Shown here piece by piece: positions 44,133 to 54,224 of a stretch of DNA of 64,000 nucleotides. This stretch comes from an uncultured Alphaproteobacteria bacterium (GTDB lineage: Bacteria > Pseudomonadota > Alphaproteobacteria > Rs-D84), in assembly GCA_944392815.1 (NCBI GenBank), contig CALXXY010000002.1, positions 124,001 to 188,000 on the forward strand, given 5' to 3'. The notes beneath the pieces are model-generated. The model did not search any database and was not told the DNA's origin. It saw only the letters and a program-made list of their open reading frames with translations. Position numbers and translations under genes: made by a program. The first letter of the stretch is position 1, and each line of letters opens with the position of its first letter.

Positions 44133-45476
44133 TTAACCTTCTAAAAATGCGCGCAACGCATCGCCAACGAGTGGTGCGTCCGCCCCGGACGGCAATTGCC
44201 CCGCATCAACAATAGATATAATACGCGGCGACATAAACACCACCAATTCAGCAAACGGACTGATTAACGTTTCAGGCGTCGTCACAAACGAATGTGTTGG
44301 AATACCAATAATTACATAATTATCCCCAACATCAGACGGTATATTAAACGAAGACAATTCCCCATTGCTGGTACGCAAAACTATTTTGGCGTCTATTTTA
44401 TTTTTACCACCCCAATCGCCATATGTACCGGTTGCACCGATTACCAAATCGGTTTCCAATCTGTCTTCTTTGCTGCATTGTCCAATATCAAAACGCGATT
44501 GCCAACCATTGGGAATCACGAACGTACCCTGGGAAATCAAAACAACATTGGATTGCTGTGCCAAAAATTCCTGTAAAGTTTTTGTATTAATCTCAGGACT
44601 GACCACCAGCGCACGCCCCACAACACCCGGAATTGACATTTTAATATTTTTATCCCCGAACGCAGGCAATAAATTCATCCAGATAATTGGATTGTCCGTC
44701 CGCGGATACACACGATACACATCAATGTCCCACGCAATCATATATTTTTTGGACGCAACATCAGAAATAATTTTGGCCACTTCGCGTTCTGTTTGATAAT
44801 TACCCTCGAACACCATGGTTTTATCCTGCCAATCAACCAATAAATTACGCACATCAGCCCCATGCATAGCGTCCAACAATGCCATAATAATACTTTCGTT
44901 TTTTGGCATTTTAATCAACCATTTGCCCCGATTATCCAAATGAATTTCTGCATTTTCTGCATCATATGAATAATACGCACGCCCCATTTTCGCCATCAGT
45001 TCCACACTGTCGGCCAAATTTCCCGCGGTAATGGTGCCCGATATAGTATCATTCAATTCACCATCTTCGACAACGGCAATATCAGTCCCCTGCAACAGTT
45101 TATCCAATGCCTCTTTGACGGTTAACTGTTCAAATTCGTAATCAGACACCTGTAATTCTGGCAACGCATCACCCGTGCCCAACCGTATCATTTCTATTTT
45201 TTCTTCGGGTACAACGGACACAACAGTTTGATTATCCCAATCCACAGTGCACCGCTTTGGTAATTCGATGGAAAAACGCTGGGCGGTATCAGTTGTCAAC
45301 GCGGCCTTTTTCGGGAAAATAGGCACAGAATTTTCATCAATCACAAAATTTTCAACAACATTTATGGTGTCGTATTGCGGAATATTTTCCTGGGCATTTT
45401 TCTGTGTGCACCCCAAACATACCAGCGCAGTCACAATCAACGCCCCGCCGCCAAACAATTTGTTTAATATTTTCAT
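44133..45476 (-). CDS. Secretin-like outer-membrane lipoprotein
   Basis: The 447-residue protein has a lipoprotein signal (LVCLGC), an N0-like domain (about 95-155, with FEQLTVKEALDKLLQGTDIA) and an N1/STN-like stretch. Its C-terminal part (from about 275) ends with ISPFAELVVFMSPRII, similar to the end of secretin domains. Secretins form outer-membrane channels for type II secretion or type IV pili. Here no pilus or secretion genes lie nearby; the neighbours are lol genes. The start at 45476 is supported by an AAGGGGAC ribosome site. The secretin call is moderate because parts are diverged. Confidence 0.55.
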   Translation of the reverse strand: MKILNKLFGGGALIVTALVCLGCTQKNAQENIPQYDTINVVENFVIDENSVPIFPKKAALTTDTAQRFSIELPKRCTVDWDNQTVVSVVPEEKIEMIRLGTGDALPELQVSDYEFEQLTVKEALDKLLQGTDIAVVEDGELNDTISGTITAGNLADSVELMAKMGRAYYSYDAENAEIHLDNRGKWLIKMPKNESIIMALLDAMHGADVRNLLVDWQDKTMVFEGNYQTEREVAKIISDVASKKYMIAWDIDVYRVYPRTDNPIIWMNLLPAFGDKNIKMSIPGVVGRALVVSPEINTKTLQEFLAQQSNVVLISQGTFVIPNGWQSRFDIGQCSKEDRLETDLVIGATGTYGDWGGKNKIDAKIVLRTSNGELSSFNIPSDVGDNYVIIGIPTHSFVTTPETLISPFAELVVFMSPRIISIVDAGQLPSGADAPLVGDALRAFLEG

Positions 45477-45513
45477 GTTGTCCCCTTGCCTTTCGTTATC
45501 GCCTGTGGTCAAA

Positions 45514-45840
45514 CTATATGTTCATTATACGTTCGAATTCCTCCAGCGTCATTTCATAAATAGGTTTTTGTGTTGGCGTGGTCAATTCACGCACATGTTC
45601 ATATTGTTCACCAAATTTTTTTATCACCGCCGCAACGTTTGCCGGCACAGCATTTTTATTTGCGTCCAACAACCGCCGCCCGTATTCATAAACATATTCC
45701 AACACGTCCGCCAAAAAGAATCGCCCAACATAGTTTTCCATTGCGATTCCGCCCTTTTGCACGCATATTGCAGACATGACCATTGTCATCTGGTTATACA
45801 AATTCGCCAGTTTAATAAAATTTTGAACTGTCAACGCCAT
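45514..45840 (-). CDS. Hypothetical helical protein heading the envelope operon
   Basis: This 108-residue protein has no recognised family. It is predicted to be mostly helical, with a hydrophobic stretch (MTMVMSAICVQKGGIA), a Tyr/Arg-rich middle (VLEYVYEYGRRLL) and a C terminus TLEEFERIMNI. It has no clear signal peptide. An AGGAA ribosome site lies about 10 bases before the ATG. It precedes the secretin-like gene by 37 bases and seems to be the first gene of a minus-strand run to 39602. Confidence 0.55.
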   Translation of the reverse strand: MALTVQNFIKLANLYNQMTMVMSAICVQKGGIAMENYVGRFFLADVLEYVYEYGRRLLDANKNAVPANVAAVIKKFGEQYEHVRELTTPTQKPIYEMTLEEFERIMNI

Positions 45841-45916
45841 ATGTGTTTCCTATATTCCCATTACTGCATTATAAAAACTATTGCCCCCCAAAGGCAATTA
45901 AATTATAATACAAAAT

Positions 45917-46297
45917 ATGAGAATTAAATACATAGCGTTTGCATTAATATTGACCGCATGTGCGTCCGCCAATCGCGGCAGTATTGATGACGCCACAATA
46001 TTGAATTGGGAAAACGAATCCGTCACCATGGAACAATTCGTCCGCGATCACAAATCGTGCCTGGGCATAGATAAACCATCATACATGCCCCGTTCCCGTA
46101 TTGCGAAACTGCTGTCCCCGAACCAAAGCAGTATTATGCCCGATTGGGACGGCCTGTGGGTGACATTCCAATCCAATGAATACAGGGACGTTGGCCAACG
46201 CGCATTGTTATCAGTGCCACGAAACACCACGTCTAAATCGGTTGGTGCATATCGTAAATGTATGTTCCGCCGCGGGTATTTGTTGCGCGCGATGTAA
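45917..46297 (+). CDS. Small lipoprotein upstream of ftsQ
   Basis: The 126-residue protein has a lipobox (ALILTAC, Cys about 15) and a mature part rich in Arg, with two further Cys residues (SCLGI and RKCMFRRGY). No known family is recognised. TTGCCC (45881) and TATAAT (45904-45909) with 17-base spacing lie only 7 bases before the ATG, so the mRNA should be leaderless. It lies 51 bases before ftsQ but has its own promoter. Confidence 0.7.
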   Translation: MRIKYIAFALILTACASANRGSIDDATILNWENESVTMEQFVRDHKSCLGIDKPSYMPRSRIAKLLSPNQSSIMPDWDGLWVTFQSNEYRDVGQRALLSVPRNTTSKSVGAYRKCMFRRGYLLRAM

Positions 46298-46348
46298 TTT
46301 TTTCATGTACGCTTTTCAATTTCATAAATTTATGATATAATCAGCCAC

Positions 46349-47029
46349 ATGAAACGTTCCATATGGTTTTGGCTGTATTTTGTTATCGCAATTATTTTGG
46401 CGGTATATTTCGCAACCCAGATTATAATTACCTGCACGGGTCGTGGCGATTTATCATATGTGCGCAACATTTCCATTACCGCGGACGTCGCAAACAAAGA
46501 TTTAACCCCCATCGCGGCCGCGGCGGCGGTGGCCCCGGGCACACGTGCATTTGGCCACACACTGGACGAAATAAATGCCCGCATTGCGGCAACCCCGGGC
46601 GTTAAAAACAGCGCTGTGCGCCGTTTACCAAACGGGAATCTGTCTGTACATGTTGAATTATATCAACCTGTTGCCCAATGGACAGATGGGTTGCAGTATT
46701 ATCCACTGTCGGCCGACGGCACAATTGTAAACAAACCAACGGACACGCGTGATGAAAACACGGTCGTTTTTCGTGGCGACGTACCGGACAACATTGGTGA
46801 TATAACCGCCGCCGCCCATAATATTATCGCTGATTTGAATTATTTGGAATTTATCGAACACAGACGCTGGAATTTGCATACAACAGGCGGCATTACTGTA
46901 ATGTTGCCTGAACATAACCCAGCGGACGCGATTGCACGCCTGAACGTATTGAACCAAAATCACCAGATTTTATCCCGGGACATCGATATTTTGGACATGC
47001 GTGACGATGCGCGAATATTGGTAAAATAA
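46349..47029 (+). CDS. ftsQ: Cell division protein FtsQ
   Basis: The 226-residue bitopic protein has a short cytoplasmic tail, one span (about 6-28) and a POTRA-like domain: VRNISITADV, INARIAATPGVKNSAVRRLPNGNLSVHV and ELYQPVAQWTDG. The beta domain near the C terminus has RRWNLHTTGGITVMLP. FtsQ links FtsA/FtsZ to FtsBL in the divisome. A TATAAT (46336-46341) lies 7 bases before the ATG with a TTTTCA at 17-base spacing, suggesting a leaderless mRNA. It is followed by the ftsA-rpe fusion after 7 bases. Confidence 0.88.
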   Translation: MKRSIWFWLYFVIAIILAVYFATQIIITCTGRGDLSYVRNISITADVANKDLTPIAAAAAVAPGTRAFGHTLDEINARIAATPGVKNSAVRRLPNGNLSVHVELYQPVAQWTDGLQYYPLSADGTIVNKPTDTRDENTVVFRGDVPDNIGDITAAAHNIIADLNYLEFIEHRRWNLHTTGGITVMLPEHNPADAIARLNVLNQNHQILSRDIDILDMRDDARILVK

Positions 47030-47036
47030 ACACGAA

Positions 47037-48821
47037 ATGAATTTGCTGGATTCATCTTTTTTATGCTTGGACATTGGGACGGGCGGTGTCCGCGGTATTG
47101 CGCACCACGTGCGAAATGGTCGCATTGCAAAATCGGCCGTGTATTCTGTGGACAACACGGATACAGTATTTGCATTAAAATCTGTAATCGATGAATTGGA
47201 AAATCAAATTGGCGATCATTTTGATAACGCGTATATCACAGGCAACCTGGGGCCAACCATATTTAAAATCAGTCCCAAAACAAAAAATTGGCGTGGCGAA
47301 CATAAAATAGTCCCATCGGACGTGACGGCACTGGTTTCACAAATTACCCCGCCTGATGGATATTATCCGTTGCATATAATTCCATTACGATACAAAACAA
47401 CAAACATTCAAAAATTATATTCGCCCATTGGATATACAGACACGTCCCTGACCGCGATATTCAGCGCAATATTTTATTCCACCGAATCCACGGAAAAAAT
47501 CACATCCATTTTGCGCGCTGCACATATACAACCATATTCTTTTTATGATCCCCAATTTTTACAGGCGATGGAACACCACGCAAAAAAATCTGCGGAACTC
47601 TATATTGATTTTGGCGCTGAATTCACCAGTATTTTAATCTGGTTGGATAACGGCCCGGTATTTCAACAAAAAATTCCATTTGGCGGGACAAACATTACAA
47701 ATGACATTTCTGAAAAATTGGGAATTGATTTTAACGTCGCTGAACAAATAAAACGTCGCGTTGCATGTATGATGCCAAACGAAATGGACAGATTTACCCC
47801 CGCCGACGCCGCATACGATTTTTCACGTGCGGACGTAAATGGAATAATTGTCCCACACATGGTTGACATTTGCGCCCGTATCAAGGACGCCTGTGCCGCC
47901 CCATTCAAACACCGCATGCCGAACAAAATATTTATATCTGGTGGCGGGGCAGAAATTGAATCAATATCCGATTTTATTGAAAATGTGTTCGGATTACCCG
48001 TGGAAAACATTCATGTATCGGCCAGTGTCCAGTCACTGTCCACATACATCTGGAACGCGGAATCGGCACACCGCAACGCATACAGCGCACGCAGCGAACG
48101 CATAAATAACATACGCACACGCATCGTATCATTGTTTACACCGCGTCCCAAAAAACGGATTCAATTTATCCCTGTAATGCCCAGCACCCTGTGTTTTGAT
48201 ATGAAAAGTCCGGAAACATATTCCATGTTTCGTTCGGGTGGAATATCAATGATACACGTTGATATAATGGACGGGCTGTATGTGGAAAATATCCGTGGCA
48301 GTATTGCTGAATTAAAATATATCCGCACGCATACAAATGCCCACCTGCATGTACATTTAATGACCGAAAGTCCGACCGTCTGGGCATCAGACGCCATTGC
48401 CGCCGGCGCCAACACAATTATTGTATCAACGAACACATCAGGCGTGCGTGCAGCCATTCGTCAAATTCACGCGGCGGGCCGCCGTGCGGGCGTTGCGTTA
48501 AATCCCGACTCGTCAGTCCAGATATTAAAACCAATCCTGCGCGAATTGGACGAGGTTATGGTCATGGCCGTCGCCCCCGGTGCCGCGGGCCAACCATTTG
48601 ACGACAGTGTTTTGCACAAAATATCAGTATTGGCCGCAACGCGCAAAAAACACGGATTAAAATATATAATTTCTGTTGATGGCGGAATAAATAACGAAAC
48701 CGCCCAAAAATGCTGGGCGGCGGGCGCAGATTTATTGATCAGTGGTTCATACCTGGCACACAGTGCGGATTTCCCATTGGCCGTACAAAGTTTATTAAAA
48801 CATACCGACAAAACAAATTAA
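47037..48821 (+). CDS. FtsA fused in frame to ribulose-phosphate 3-epimerase
   Basis: The single 594-residue frame has two complete domains. Residues 1-374 are FtsA: phosphate-1 motif LDIGTGGVRG, IDFGAEFTSI (phosphate-2), ISGGGAEI (adenosine) and an internal amphipathic stretch with RIVSLFTPRPKKR where FtsA normally ends at the membrane. Residues 375-594 match Rpe (about 220 residues): IHVDIMDG, HVHLM, VMAVAPGAAGQPF and ISVDGG. The metal ligands H407, D409, H440 and D548 are kept. FtsA tethers FtsZ, and Rpe interconverts ribulose- and xylulose-5-phosphate. No ftsZ follows. Coupled translation with ftsQ is likely. There is no frameshift or gap at the junction (about 48159). Confidence 0.9.
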   Translation: MNLLDSSFLCLDIGTGGVRGIAHHVRNGRIAKSAVYSVDNTDTVFALKSVIDELENQIGDHFDNAYITGNLGPTIFKISPKTKNWRGEHKIVPSDVTALVSQITPPDGYYPLHIIPLRYKTTNIQKLYSPIGYTDTSLTAIFSAIFYSTESTEKITSILRAAHIQPYSFYDPQFLQAMEHHAKKSAELYIDFGAEFTSILIWLDNGPVFQQKIPFGGTNITNDISEKLGIDFNVAEQIKRRVACMMPNEMDRFTPADAAYDFSRADVNGIIVPHMVDICARIKDACAAPFKHRMPNKIFISGGGAEIESISDFIENVFGLPVENIHVSASVQSLSTYIWNAESAHRNAYSARSERINNIRTRIVSLFTPRPKKRIQFIPVMPSTLCFDMKSPETYSMFRSGGISMIHVDIMDGLYVENIRGSIAELKYIRTHTNAHLHVHLMTESPTVWASDAIAAGANTIIVSTNTSGVRAAIRQIHAAGRRAGVALNPDSSVQILKPILRELDEVMVMAVAPGAAGQPFDDSVLHKISVLAATRKKHGLKYIISVDGGINNETAQKCWAAGADLLISGSYLAHSADFPLAVQSLLKHTDKTN

Positions 48822-49222
48822 TCTGCAATTTCAATGTGACGACTGTCACCATCACCGGTAATATAAATATGAATTGTGTTTTCCGGCAACATATCAGCCG
48901 CAATATCAGGCCATTCGATTAATGTTATATCGTTCTGCACAGCATACGGCAAACCAATTTCGACCAATTCTGATTTATCGTTTATTCTGTATAAATCGAA
49001 ATGCGATATCCCGTCATAGTTCTGCACAATGGTAAACGTCGGACTGGGCACAACAGTATCAGCCCCGCGCAACGTTTGAATAATCGTGCGTGCAATTTCA
49101 GATTTTCCCATACCCAAATCACCATGCAGCGCAACAACACACGGCGCATGCAATTTTTTTGCAAACTCGCGCGCGAATTCGTGTGTTTCATTCAAATTTT
49201 TTAAATCGTATGTTTTTGACAT
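48818..49222 (-). CDS. tsaE: tRNA threonylcarbamoyladenosine ATPase TsaE
   Basis: The 134-residue P-loop protein has GDLGMGKSEIAR (Walker A, about 34-45), SPTFTIVQNYDG and HFDLYRI, with IEWPD near 100, the TsaE order. It assists TsaBCD in making t6A37 on ANN-decoding tRNAs. A GGAG ribosome site lies just before the ATG. Its start is 3 bases after the uvrB stop. Its last 4 bases overlap the convergent ftsA-rpe gene. Confidence 0.94.
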   Translation of the reverse strand: MSKTYDLKNLNETHEFAREFAKKLHAPCVVALHGDLGMGKSEIARTIIQTLRGADTVVPSPTFTIVQNYDGISHFDLYRINDKSELVEIGLPYAVQNDITLIEWPDIAADMLPENTIHIYITGDGDSRHIEIAD

Positions 49223-49225
49223 GTC

Positions 49226-51214
49226 TTACTCCAACAACAGCAAATCATCTTCCATTTTATGAATTGCATCGCGCAATTCAGCCGCATGTTCGAATTCCAG
49301 ATTTTCTGCCGCATCGCGCATTTGCTTGGTTAATTTTTTGATTTCTTTGCGCAAAGTTTCTGCGTCCATTACGCCATCAGTGGTATATACAAATTTGCGC
49401 TTTTTATCTGTTTTTTCCTGTTTGTCGCCAACCTCGGCAAAAACGGCCTTGGTCACAGTTTTCGGCGTAATATTGTGTTCACGATTATACGCCATTTGCT
49501 TTTCCCGGCGTCGCGCCGTTTCGTCCAGCGCAAACCGCATAGAATCTGTAATCGTATCGCCATACAATATCACACGCCCATTGGCATTACGCGCCGCGCG
49601 CCCAATTGTCTGAATCAACGACCGCGCAGAACGTAAAAATCCCTCTTTATCGGCGTCCATAATGGCCACCAATTCACATTCAGGCACGTCCAACCCTTCG
49701 CGCAGCAAATTAATCCCAACCAACACATCAAATTTACCCAAACGTAAATCGCGCAATAATTCGATACGTTCCAACGTTTCGATATCACTGTGCAAATATT
49801 TGGCCCGCACACCATTTTCAACGAAATAATCAGTTAATTGCTCTGCCATTTTTTTGGTCAGGGTCGTCACCAAAACACGCCCATGCACCTTTTTCACTTC
49901 GTCCAGCAAATCGTCCACCTGGTGTGCTGTGGGTCGAACCTCGCACGCGGGATCCAACAATCCAGTTGGTCGAATAACCTGTTCAGACACAATCCCGCCC
50001 GATTGATTTAATTCCCATTCAGCCGGCGTCGCGGACACAAAAATCGTTTGCGGACGCAGCGCGTCCCATTCATCAAACGTCAACGGCCTGTTATCGATAC
50101 ACGCAGGCAACCGAAATCCATATTGTGACAAAGTTTCCTTGCGCGCCCTATCCCCACGTGACATGGCCGAAATTTGCGGCACAGTCACATGACTTTCGTC
50201 AATAAACAAAACTGCATCGCGTGGCAAATATTCAAACAAAGTCGGTGGCGGCTGTCCAGGTGCCCGCCCAGACAAATACCGCGAATAATTTTCAATCCCG
50301 CGACATGTGCCTGTTGATTCCATCATTTCGATATCGAAATTGACACGTTCGCGCAAACGCTGTTCTTCTATATATTTCATATTATCATGAAAATATTTCA
50401 ACCGCTGTTCCAAATCAGCGCGAATTTGCCCAATCGCCTGCAAAATACTGGGCATAGGTGTCGCATAATGCGTATTCGGGTACACCGCCACCCTGTCCAA
50501 TTTTTGTAATTTCGCACCAGTCAGCGTATCAAATTCCCATATTTCTTCTATTTCATCACCCCAAAACGAAATTTTCCAACCCCTGTCCTGGGAATGCGAC
50601 GGAAACACGTCCAGCGTATCGCCACGCACACGAAAATCGCCACGTTCAAACGCCATATCGTTGCGCTTGTACTGAATATCAACCAACGAATGAATTACGT
50701 CATTAACACCCAATTTGTCCCCGACGTGCAAAACAACCTTCATTCCAGAATATTGTTCCGGCGACCCCATACCATAAATAGACGACACAGACGACACGAC
50801 GACAACATCGCGTTCCTCCAGCATAGCGCGCGTAGCGCTGTGCCGCATACGATCCAATTGTTCATTTATGGACGCGTCTTTATCTATATACGTATCGGTT
50901 GTGGGTAAATACGCCTCGGGCTGATAGTAATCATAATACGACACAAAATATTCGACATGATTATTCGGGAAAAAAGATTTCATTTCGGTATACAACTGCG
51001 CCGCCAAAATTTTATTTGGCGCCATAATCATAGCCGGCCGGCCCAATTCAGCAATTACATTCGCCATAGTGAATGTTTTCCCAGACCCCGTCACCCCCAA
51101 CAATACCTGGCTGCGGCGCCCATCACGCACGCCGGCCACCAATTCAGATATTGCCTGGGGCTGATCACCCATTGGCTTGTAATCACTTTGAAGATCGAAT
51201 ATTTTTTTATTCAC
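49226..51214 (-). CDS. uvrB: Excinuclease ABC subunit B
   Basis: The 662-residue helicase has Walker A GVTGSGKT (about 40-47), DESHVTVPQ, the beta-hairpin region [28 protein letters not shown] motif VI and a C-terminal UVR domain (about 620-660) with [12 protein letters not shown]. UvrB verifies DNA damage with UvrA and recruits UvrC. The start is a GTG at 51214. TATATT (51227-51222) ends 7 bases before it with a TTGTAT at 16-base spacing, so the mRNA is probably leaderless. asmA diverges from it. Confidence 0.96.
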   Translation of the reverse strand: MNKKIFDLQSDYKPMGDQPQAISELVAGVRDGRRSQVLLGVTGSGKTFTMANVIAELGRPAMIMAPNKILAAQLYTEMKSFFPNNHVEYFVSYYDYYQPEAYLPTTDTYIDKDASINEQLDRMRHSATRAMLEERDVVVVSSVSSIYGMGSPEQYSGMKVVLHVGDKLGVNDVIHSLVDIQYKRNDMAFERGDFRVRGDTLDVFPSHSQDRGWKISFWGDEIEEIWEFDTLTGAKLQKLDRVAVYPNTHYATPMPSILQAIGQIRADLEQRLKYFHDNMKYIEEQRLRERVNFDIEMMESTGTCRGIENYSRYLSGRAPGQPPPTLFEYLPRDAVLFIDESHVTVPQISAMSRGDRARKETLSQYGFRLPACIDNRPLTFDEWDALRPQTIFVSATPAEWELNQSGGIVSEQVIRPTGLLDPACEVRPTAHQVDDLLDEVKKVHGRVLVTTLTKKMAEQLTDYFVENGVRAKYLHSDIETLERIELLRDLRLGKFDVLVGINLLREGLDVPECELVAIMDADKEGFLRSARSLIQTIGRAARNANGRVILYGDTITDSMRFALDETARRREKQMAYNREHNITPKTVTKAVFAEVGDKQEKTDKKRKFVYTTDGVMDAETLRKEIKKLTKQMRDAAENLEFEHAAELRDAIHKMEDDLLLLE

Positions 51215-51261
51215 AAGGCATAATATAATTCATTATAATCAAAATACAAGGGAATAGAGAA

Positions 51262-53736
51262 ATGGCATTAAAACCCCGTTATAAACGCAGAATCTTTTGG
51301 TCCGCGCTGGTTGTCGTGGGATTGTTTATCATGGCCATTGCCATTATCCCACCATTAATTACATTGAATAATCTGAAACCGAAAATCCAGCAAACTATTG
51401 CGGAACAAACCGGTATCACGGCCCAGATAAACGGCGACGTACATTTCAGCTTACTGGGGCGCACAACGATTGTCGCGCACGATGTCACGATATCAAATGG
51501 CACCATTGGCGCATTAATGTTTTCGGTTCCCATCACACATATATTTGACCTGGATAACGCCCCGCTGTCTGGGAAAATCACGATATATAATGCAAATTTA
51601 TCAATTGGCAATTTGATACCTGGACAATTTAATCATGCAATTGAAATACATAATTCAGAAATAAATTTCAAAAACCGCGAATTTGAAATTATCGATGCCA
51701 CATTGGACAACGGCCATCTGGTTGGGGTAATTCGCACAAAACAACATAAATATGACATAGATTTCGAAAACGATGTTTTTTACGTCCGCAATCAAAACGA
51801 TAAATTGGAAATATCCGGCAATATATTCACAGACGGTTCTGTGCGTGGCACAATTTCCATGGAAACAGACAATATCAATCGTTGGTTCGGATTTGCTGAA
51901 CCTAAAATAGACAAAACAATCGCATTGACCATGCAATTTGATTGGGACGGTGGTCGTGGTTGGAAATTCACAAACATAAAAATGCCAAAAATTTCTGGCA
52001 ACATTACAATCAACCCCGACGGCAGTAAAATTGTTGAATTGCGTGGACATGATTTAATATATGATTTGTCATTTTTAACCCGCCCATCGCGTATATTTTA
52101 CCAAACCCAATTTGATTTGGATTTCACAGGCCAATTACAATTCGGTACGCGTACATTCAAACACCTGGCGGTTAATGCAATTGGTACACGCAACGAAATA
52201 CAAATCGAAAATATCATCGCAGACGATATCGCAATCAATGGCGGCACCATCGATGCAAACGGCGCACACAATTTAATGATAACTATGCCGTACCACAGCG
52301 CACCCGCTGTATGCACGTTTTCTGGCACCCCAGACGTATGGCGTTGTGATAAATTTGCATACGATGATTACGTTGGCACGATATCTGTATCGCCCGAATA
52401 TTTTGATTTGGTTGTATTTTCAGAACGCCCATCACCAAACCGCGCAAACGCAATTCGCGATTTATTAAAATTCGCCCCACGTGGAAAAATAGATTTTGAA
52501 TTCGCAGACATTGCGGGCACATATGAAATCGACGGCGATAAAATAATACCACAATACAGATTTGCAAACGGAAAAACTTTGTATTGGTTAAACCCAAACA
52601 TGAAACAAATACCACAATTCATGCGCGACACAATTGGTAATTTCACATGGCGCAACGATGTAATGTATTTCACCCCTGATTCAGGACGTTGGAATCTGGC
52701 TTTGACAGACACATATTTTCGTATTTCCGGAACAAATATCAAAGAATGGTTCCCAGGCATCGATTTAAATGCGTTTAATAACCTGCCCTATGTTATGTCT
52801 GGCACATACCGCGGCGACACAGTATCAAAACTGGAATTAAAAATCGCAGGTCATGAATTTACTGGCACAATATCAAACAACAATATCACATTGCACACCG
52901 ATATATTCGATTTGAATTCATTTATCAACCAAAATTACATTGATAATTACGAAGAATTATCGTTTTTAACCCTGCCCCCGATTACGGTTCCATTCAGTTT
53001 TCCTATGACTGTTTCGCTGTCTGCGGACGCATTGATATTTGATGGGAATATGTTTAAAAATTTTGTGTATTCATTAAAACCAAACATTCAAACTTTTTCA
53101 ATCACAGACCGCGAACGTGGCAATTTGTTGGCAACATTATCACGCGATGGCAACAAATACAAAATATTCGCACAATTAAATAAATTCTTGTTAAACGGCA
53201 CAATTCTGGGCACACAAATGCCACTGAATATCCGCGACAGCATGATAACAGGCGAAATCAACATGCGCACATTTGGCAATATCACACATGATTTAGAATA
53301 CAATCTGCGCGGCGATGTTGATTTAACATTTAATGGCGGATATTTAATCGGCATTGGCGTTGACTATTTATTTGCGTCCGCAAATCAAATCAACACATTT
53401 AACGCAGAATATGCATTGTCATATGCACTGGACGGCGGCGAATCAGCAATCAAAACAATGCGTATAATTGGCGAATACAACAGTGGCGATTTTATCACCA
53501 CCGCCCCGATTGAATTGCGCCTGCGCCACACAGATGTCACCGGCGAATTGGAAATAACCGACGGCGCAATGCAGGCAACATTTAACTTAACACTGCGTGG
53601 TACATCACCCGTACCGGCGCCAATTGATTTGACCATAAACCCAAATGGCACACGTGAATATTCACTGTCGGAAATTATGATGAATTTCGACGCAACATAT
53701 ATGCGCGATTTTGTTCGCACACACGACAGATTTTAA
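51262..53736 (+). CDS. AsmA-family periplasmic bridge protein
   Basis: The 824-residue protein has an N-terminal span (about 12-34), then the AsmA start pattern (LKPKIQQTIAEQTGITAQINGDVHFSLL) and long beta-strand-rich repeats. A C-terminal stretch with TGELEITDGAMQATFNLTLRG resembles the AsmA C-terminal domain. AsmA-like proteins span the periplasm and move phospholipids to the outer membrane. The specific role of this one is unknown. TATAAT (51234-51239) lies upstream, and an AAGGGA ribosome site precedes the ATG. Confidence 0.82.
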   Translation: MALKPRYKRRIFWSALVVVGLFIMAIAIIPPLITLNNLKPKIQQTIAEQTGITAQINGDVHFSLLGRTTIVAHDVTISNGTIGALMFSVPITHIFDLDNAPLSGKITIYNANLSIGNLIPGQFNHAIEIHNSEINFKNREFEIIDATLDNGHLVGVIRTKQHKYDIDFENDVFYVRNQNDKLEISGNIFTDGSVRGTISMETDNINRWFGFAEPKIDKTIALTMQFDWDGGRGWKFTNIKMPKISGNITINPDGSKIVELRGHDLIYDLSFLTRPSRIFYQTQFDLDFTGQLQFGTRTFKHLAVNAIGTRNEIQIENIIADDIAINGGTIDANGAHNLMITMPYHSAPAVCTFSGTPDVWRCDKFAYDDYVGTISVSPEYFDLVVFSERPSPNRANAIRDLLKFAPRGKIDFEFADIAGTYEIDGDKIIPQYRFANGKTLYWLNPNMKQIPQFMRDTIGNFTWRNDVMYFTPDSGRWNLALTDTYFRISGTNIKEWFPGIDLNAFNNLPYVMSGTYRGDTVSKLELKIAGHEFTGTISNNNITLHTDIFDLNSFINQNYIDNYEELSFLTLPPITVPFSFPMTVSLSADALIFDGNMFKNFVYSLKPNIQTFSITDRERGNLLATLSRDGNKYKIFAQLNKFLLNGTILGTQMPLNIRDSMITGEINMRTFGNITHDLEYNLRGDVDLTFNGGYLIGIGVDYLFASANQINTFNAEYALSYALDGGESAIKTMRIIGEYNSGDFITTAPIELRLRHTDVTGELEITDGAMQATFNLTLRGTSPVPAPIDLTINPNGTREYSLSEIMMNFDATYMRDFVRTHDRF

Positions 53737-53743
53737 AACAATA

Positions 53744-54100
53744 TTAATGTTGCGTTTCACGTAAAAACGTGGCGCGTGTAATAATATTTCCATCGCCATC
53801 GGCATAGTATCTGTATTGTCCAATTGGCGCACTGTAAAATCCATGTGCACGAAAATCTATGCCGCGTCCACGCCGAACCAGCATTTTATTTTCACCAATT
53901 AAATCCGCACTGCGTCCATAAAATATACGCCCCAAAAAATTCAAAAACACATGTGATGTGGCCACGCGTGGCGCATACAGCACAGCCCCACGTTTAATCA
54001 ATCCAGACAATTTATATGCATCTGGATTTGATTTCAATACATTTTCCTGATACACACTTAAATTCAGCGCACGTGCCAATTTATCAATTTCTGGATTCAT
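53744..54100 (-). CDS. Hypothetical protein
   Basis: This 118-residue protein is not recognised. It has a helical N-terminal half (ALNLSVYQENVL) and a basic, aromatic C-terminal half with VRRGRGIDFRAHGFYSAPIG. No signal peptide or membrane span is seen. The ATG at 54100 is preferred over the longer frame from 54175 because a GTGGGGGA ribosome site precedes it. It lies downstream of aspS but is separated from it by a terminator. Confidence 0.55.
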   Translation of the reverse strand: MNPEIDKLARALNLSVYQENVLKSNPDAYKLSGLIKRGAVLYAPRVATSHVFLNFLGRIFYGRSADLIGENKMLVRRGRGIDFRAHGFYSAPIGQYRYYADGDGNIITRATFLRETQH

Positions 54101-54173
54101 TACATTCCCCCACAATGTTATCCAAAAATTATACGCACCCACACCGCACGATTTAACAGGTATGATTTCCCAC

Positions 54174-54207
54174 AAAAAAATACAGACGCCGCAATAGCGT
54201 CTGTATT
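54174..54207 (-). terminator. aspS terminator
   Basis: Read on the minus strand, the 10-bp stem ATACAGACGC/GCGTCTGTAT with a 7-base loop is followed by TTTTTTTG. It lies about 20 bases after the aspS stop. Confidence 0.88.
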
Positions 54208-54224
54208 AAATGCGCAGCGCAATA

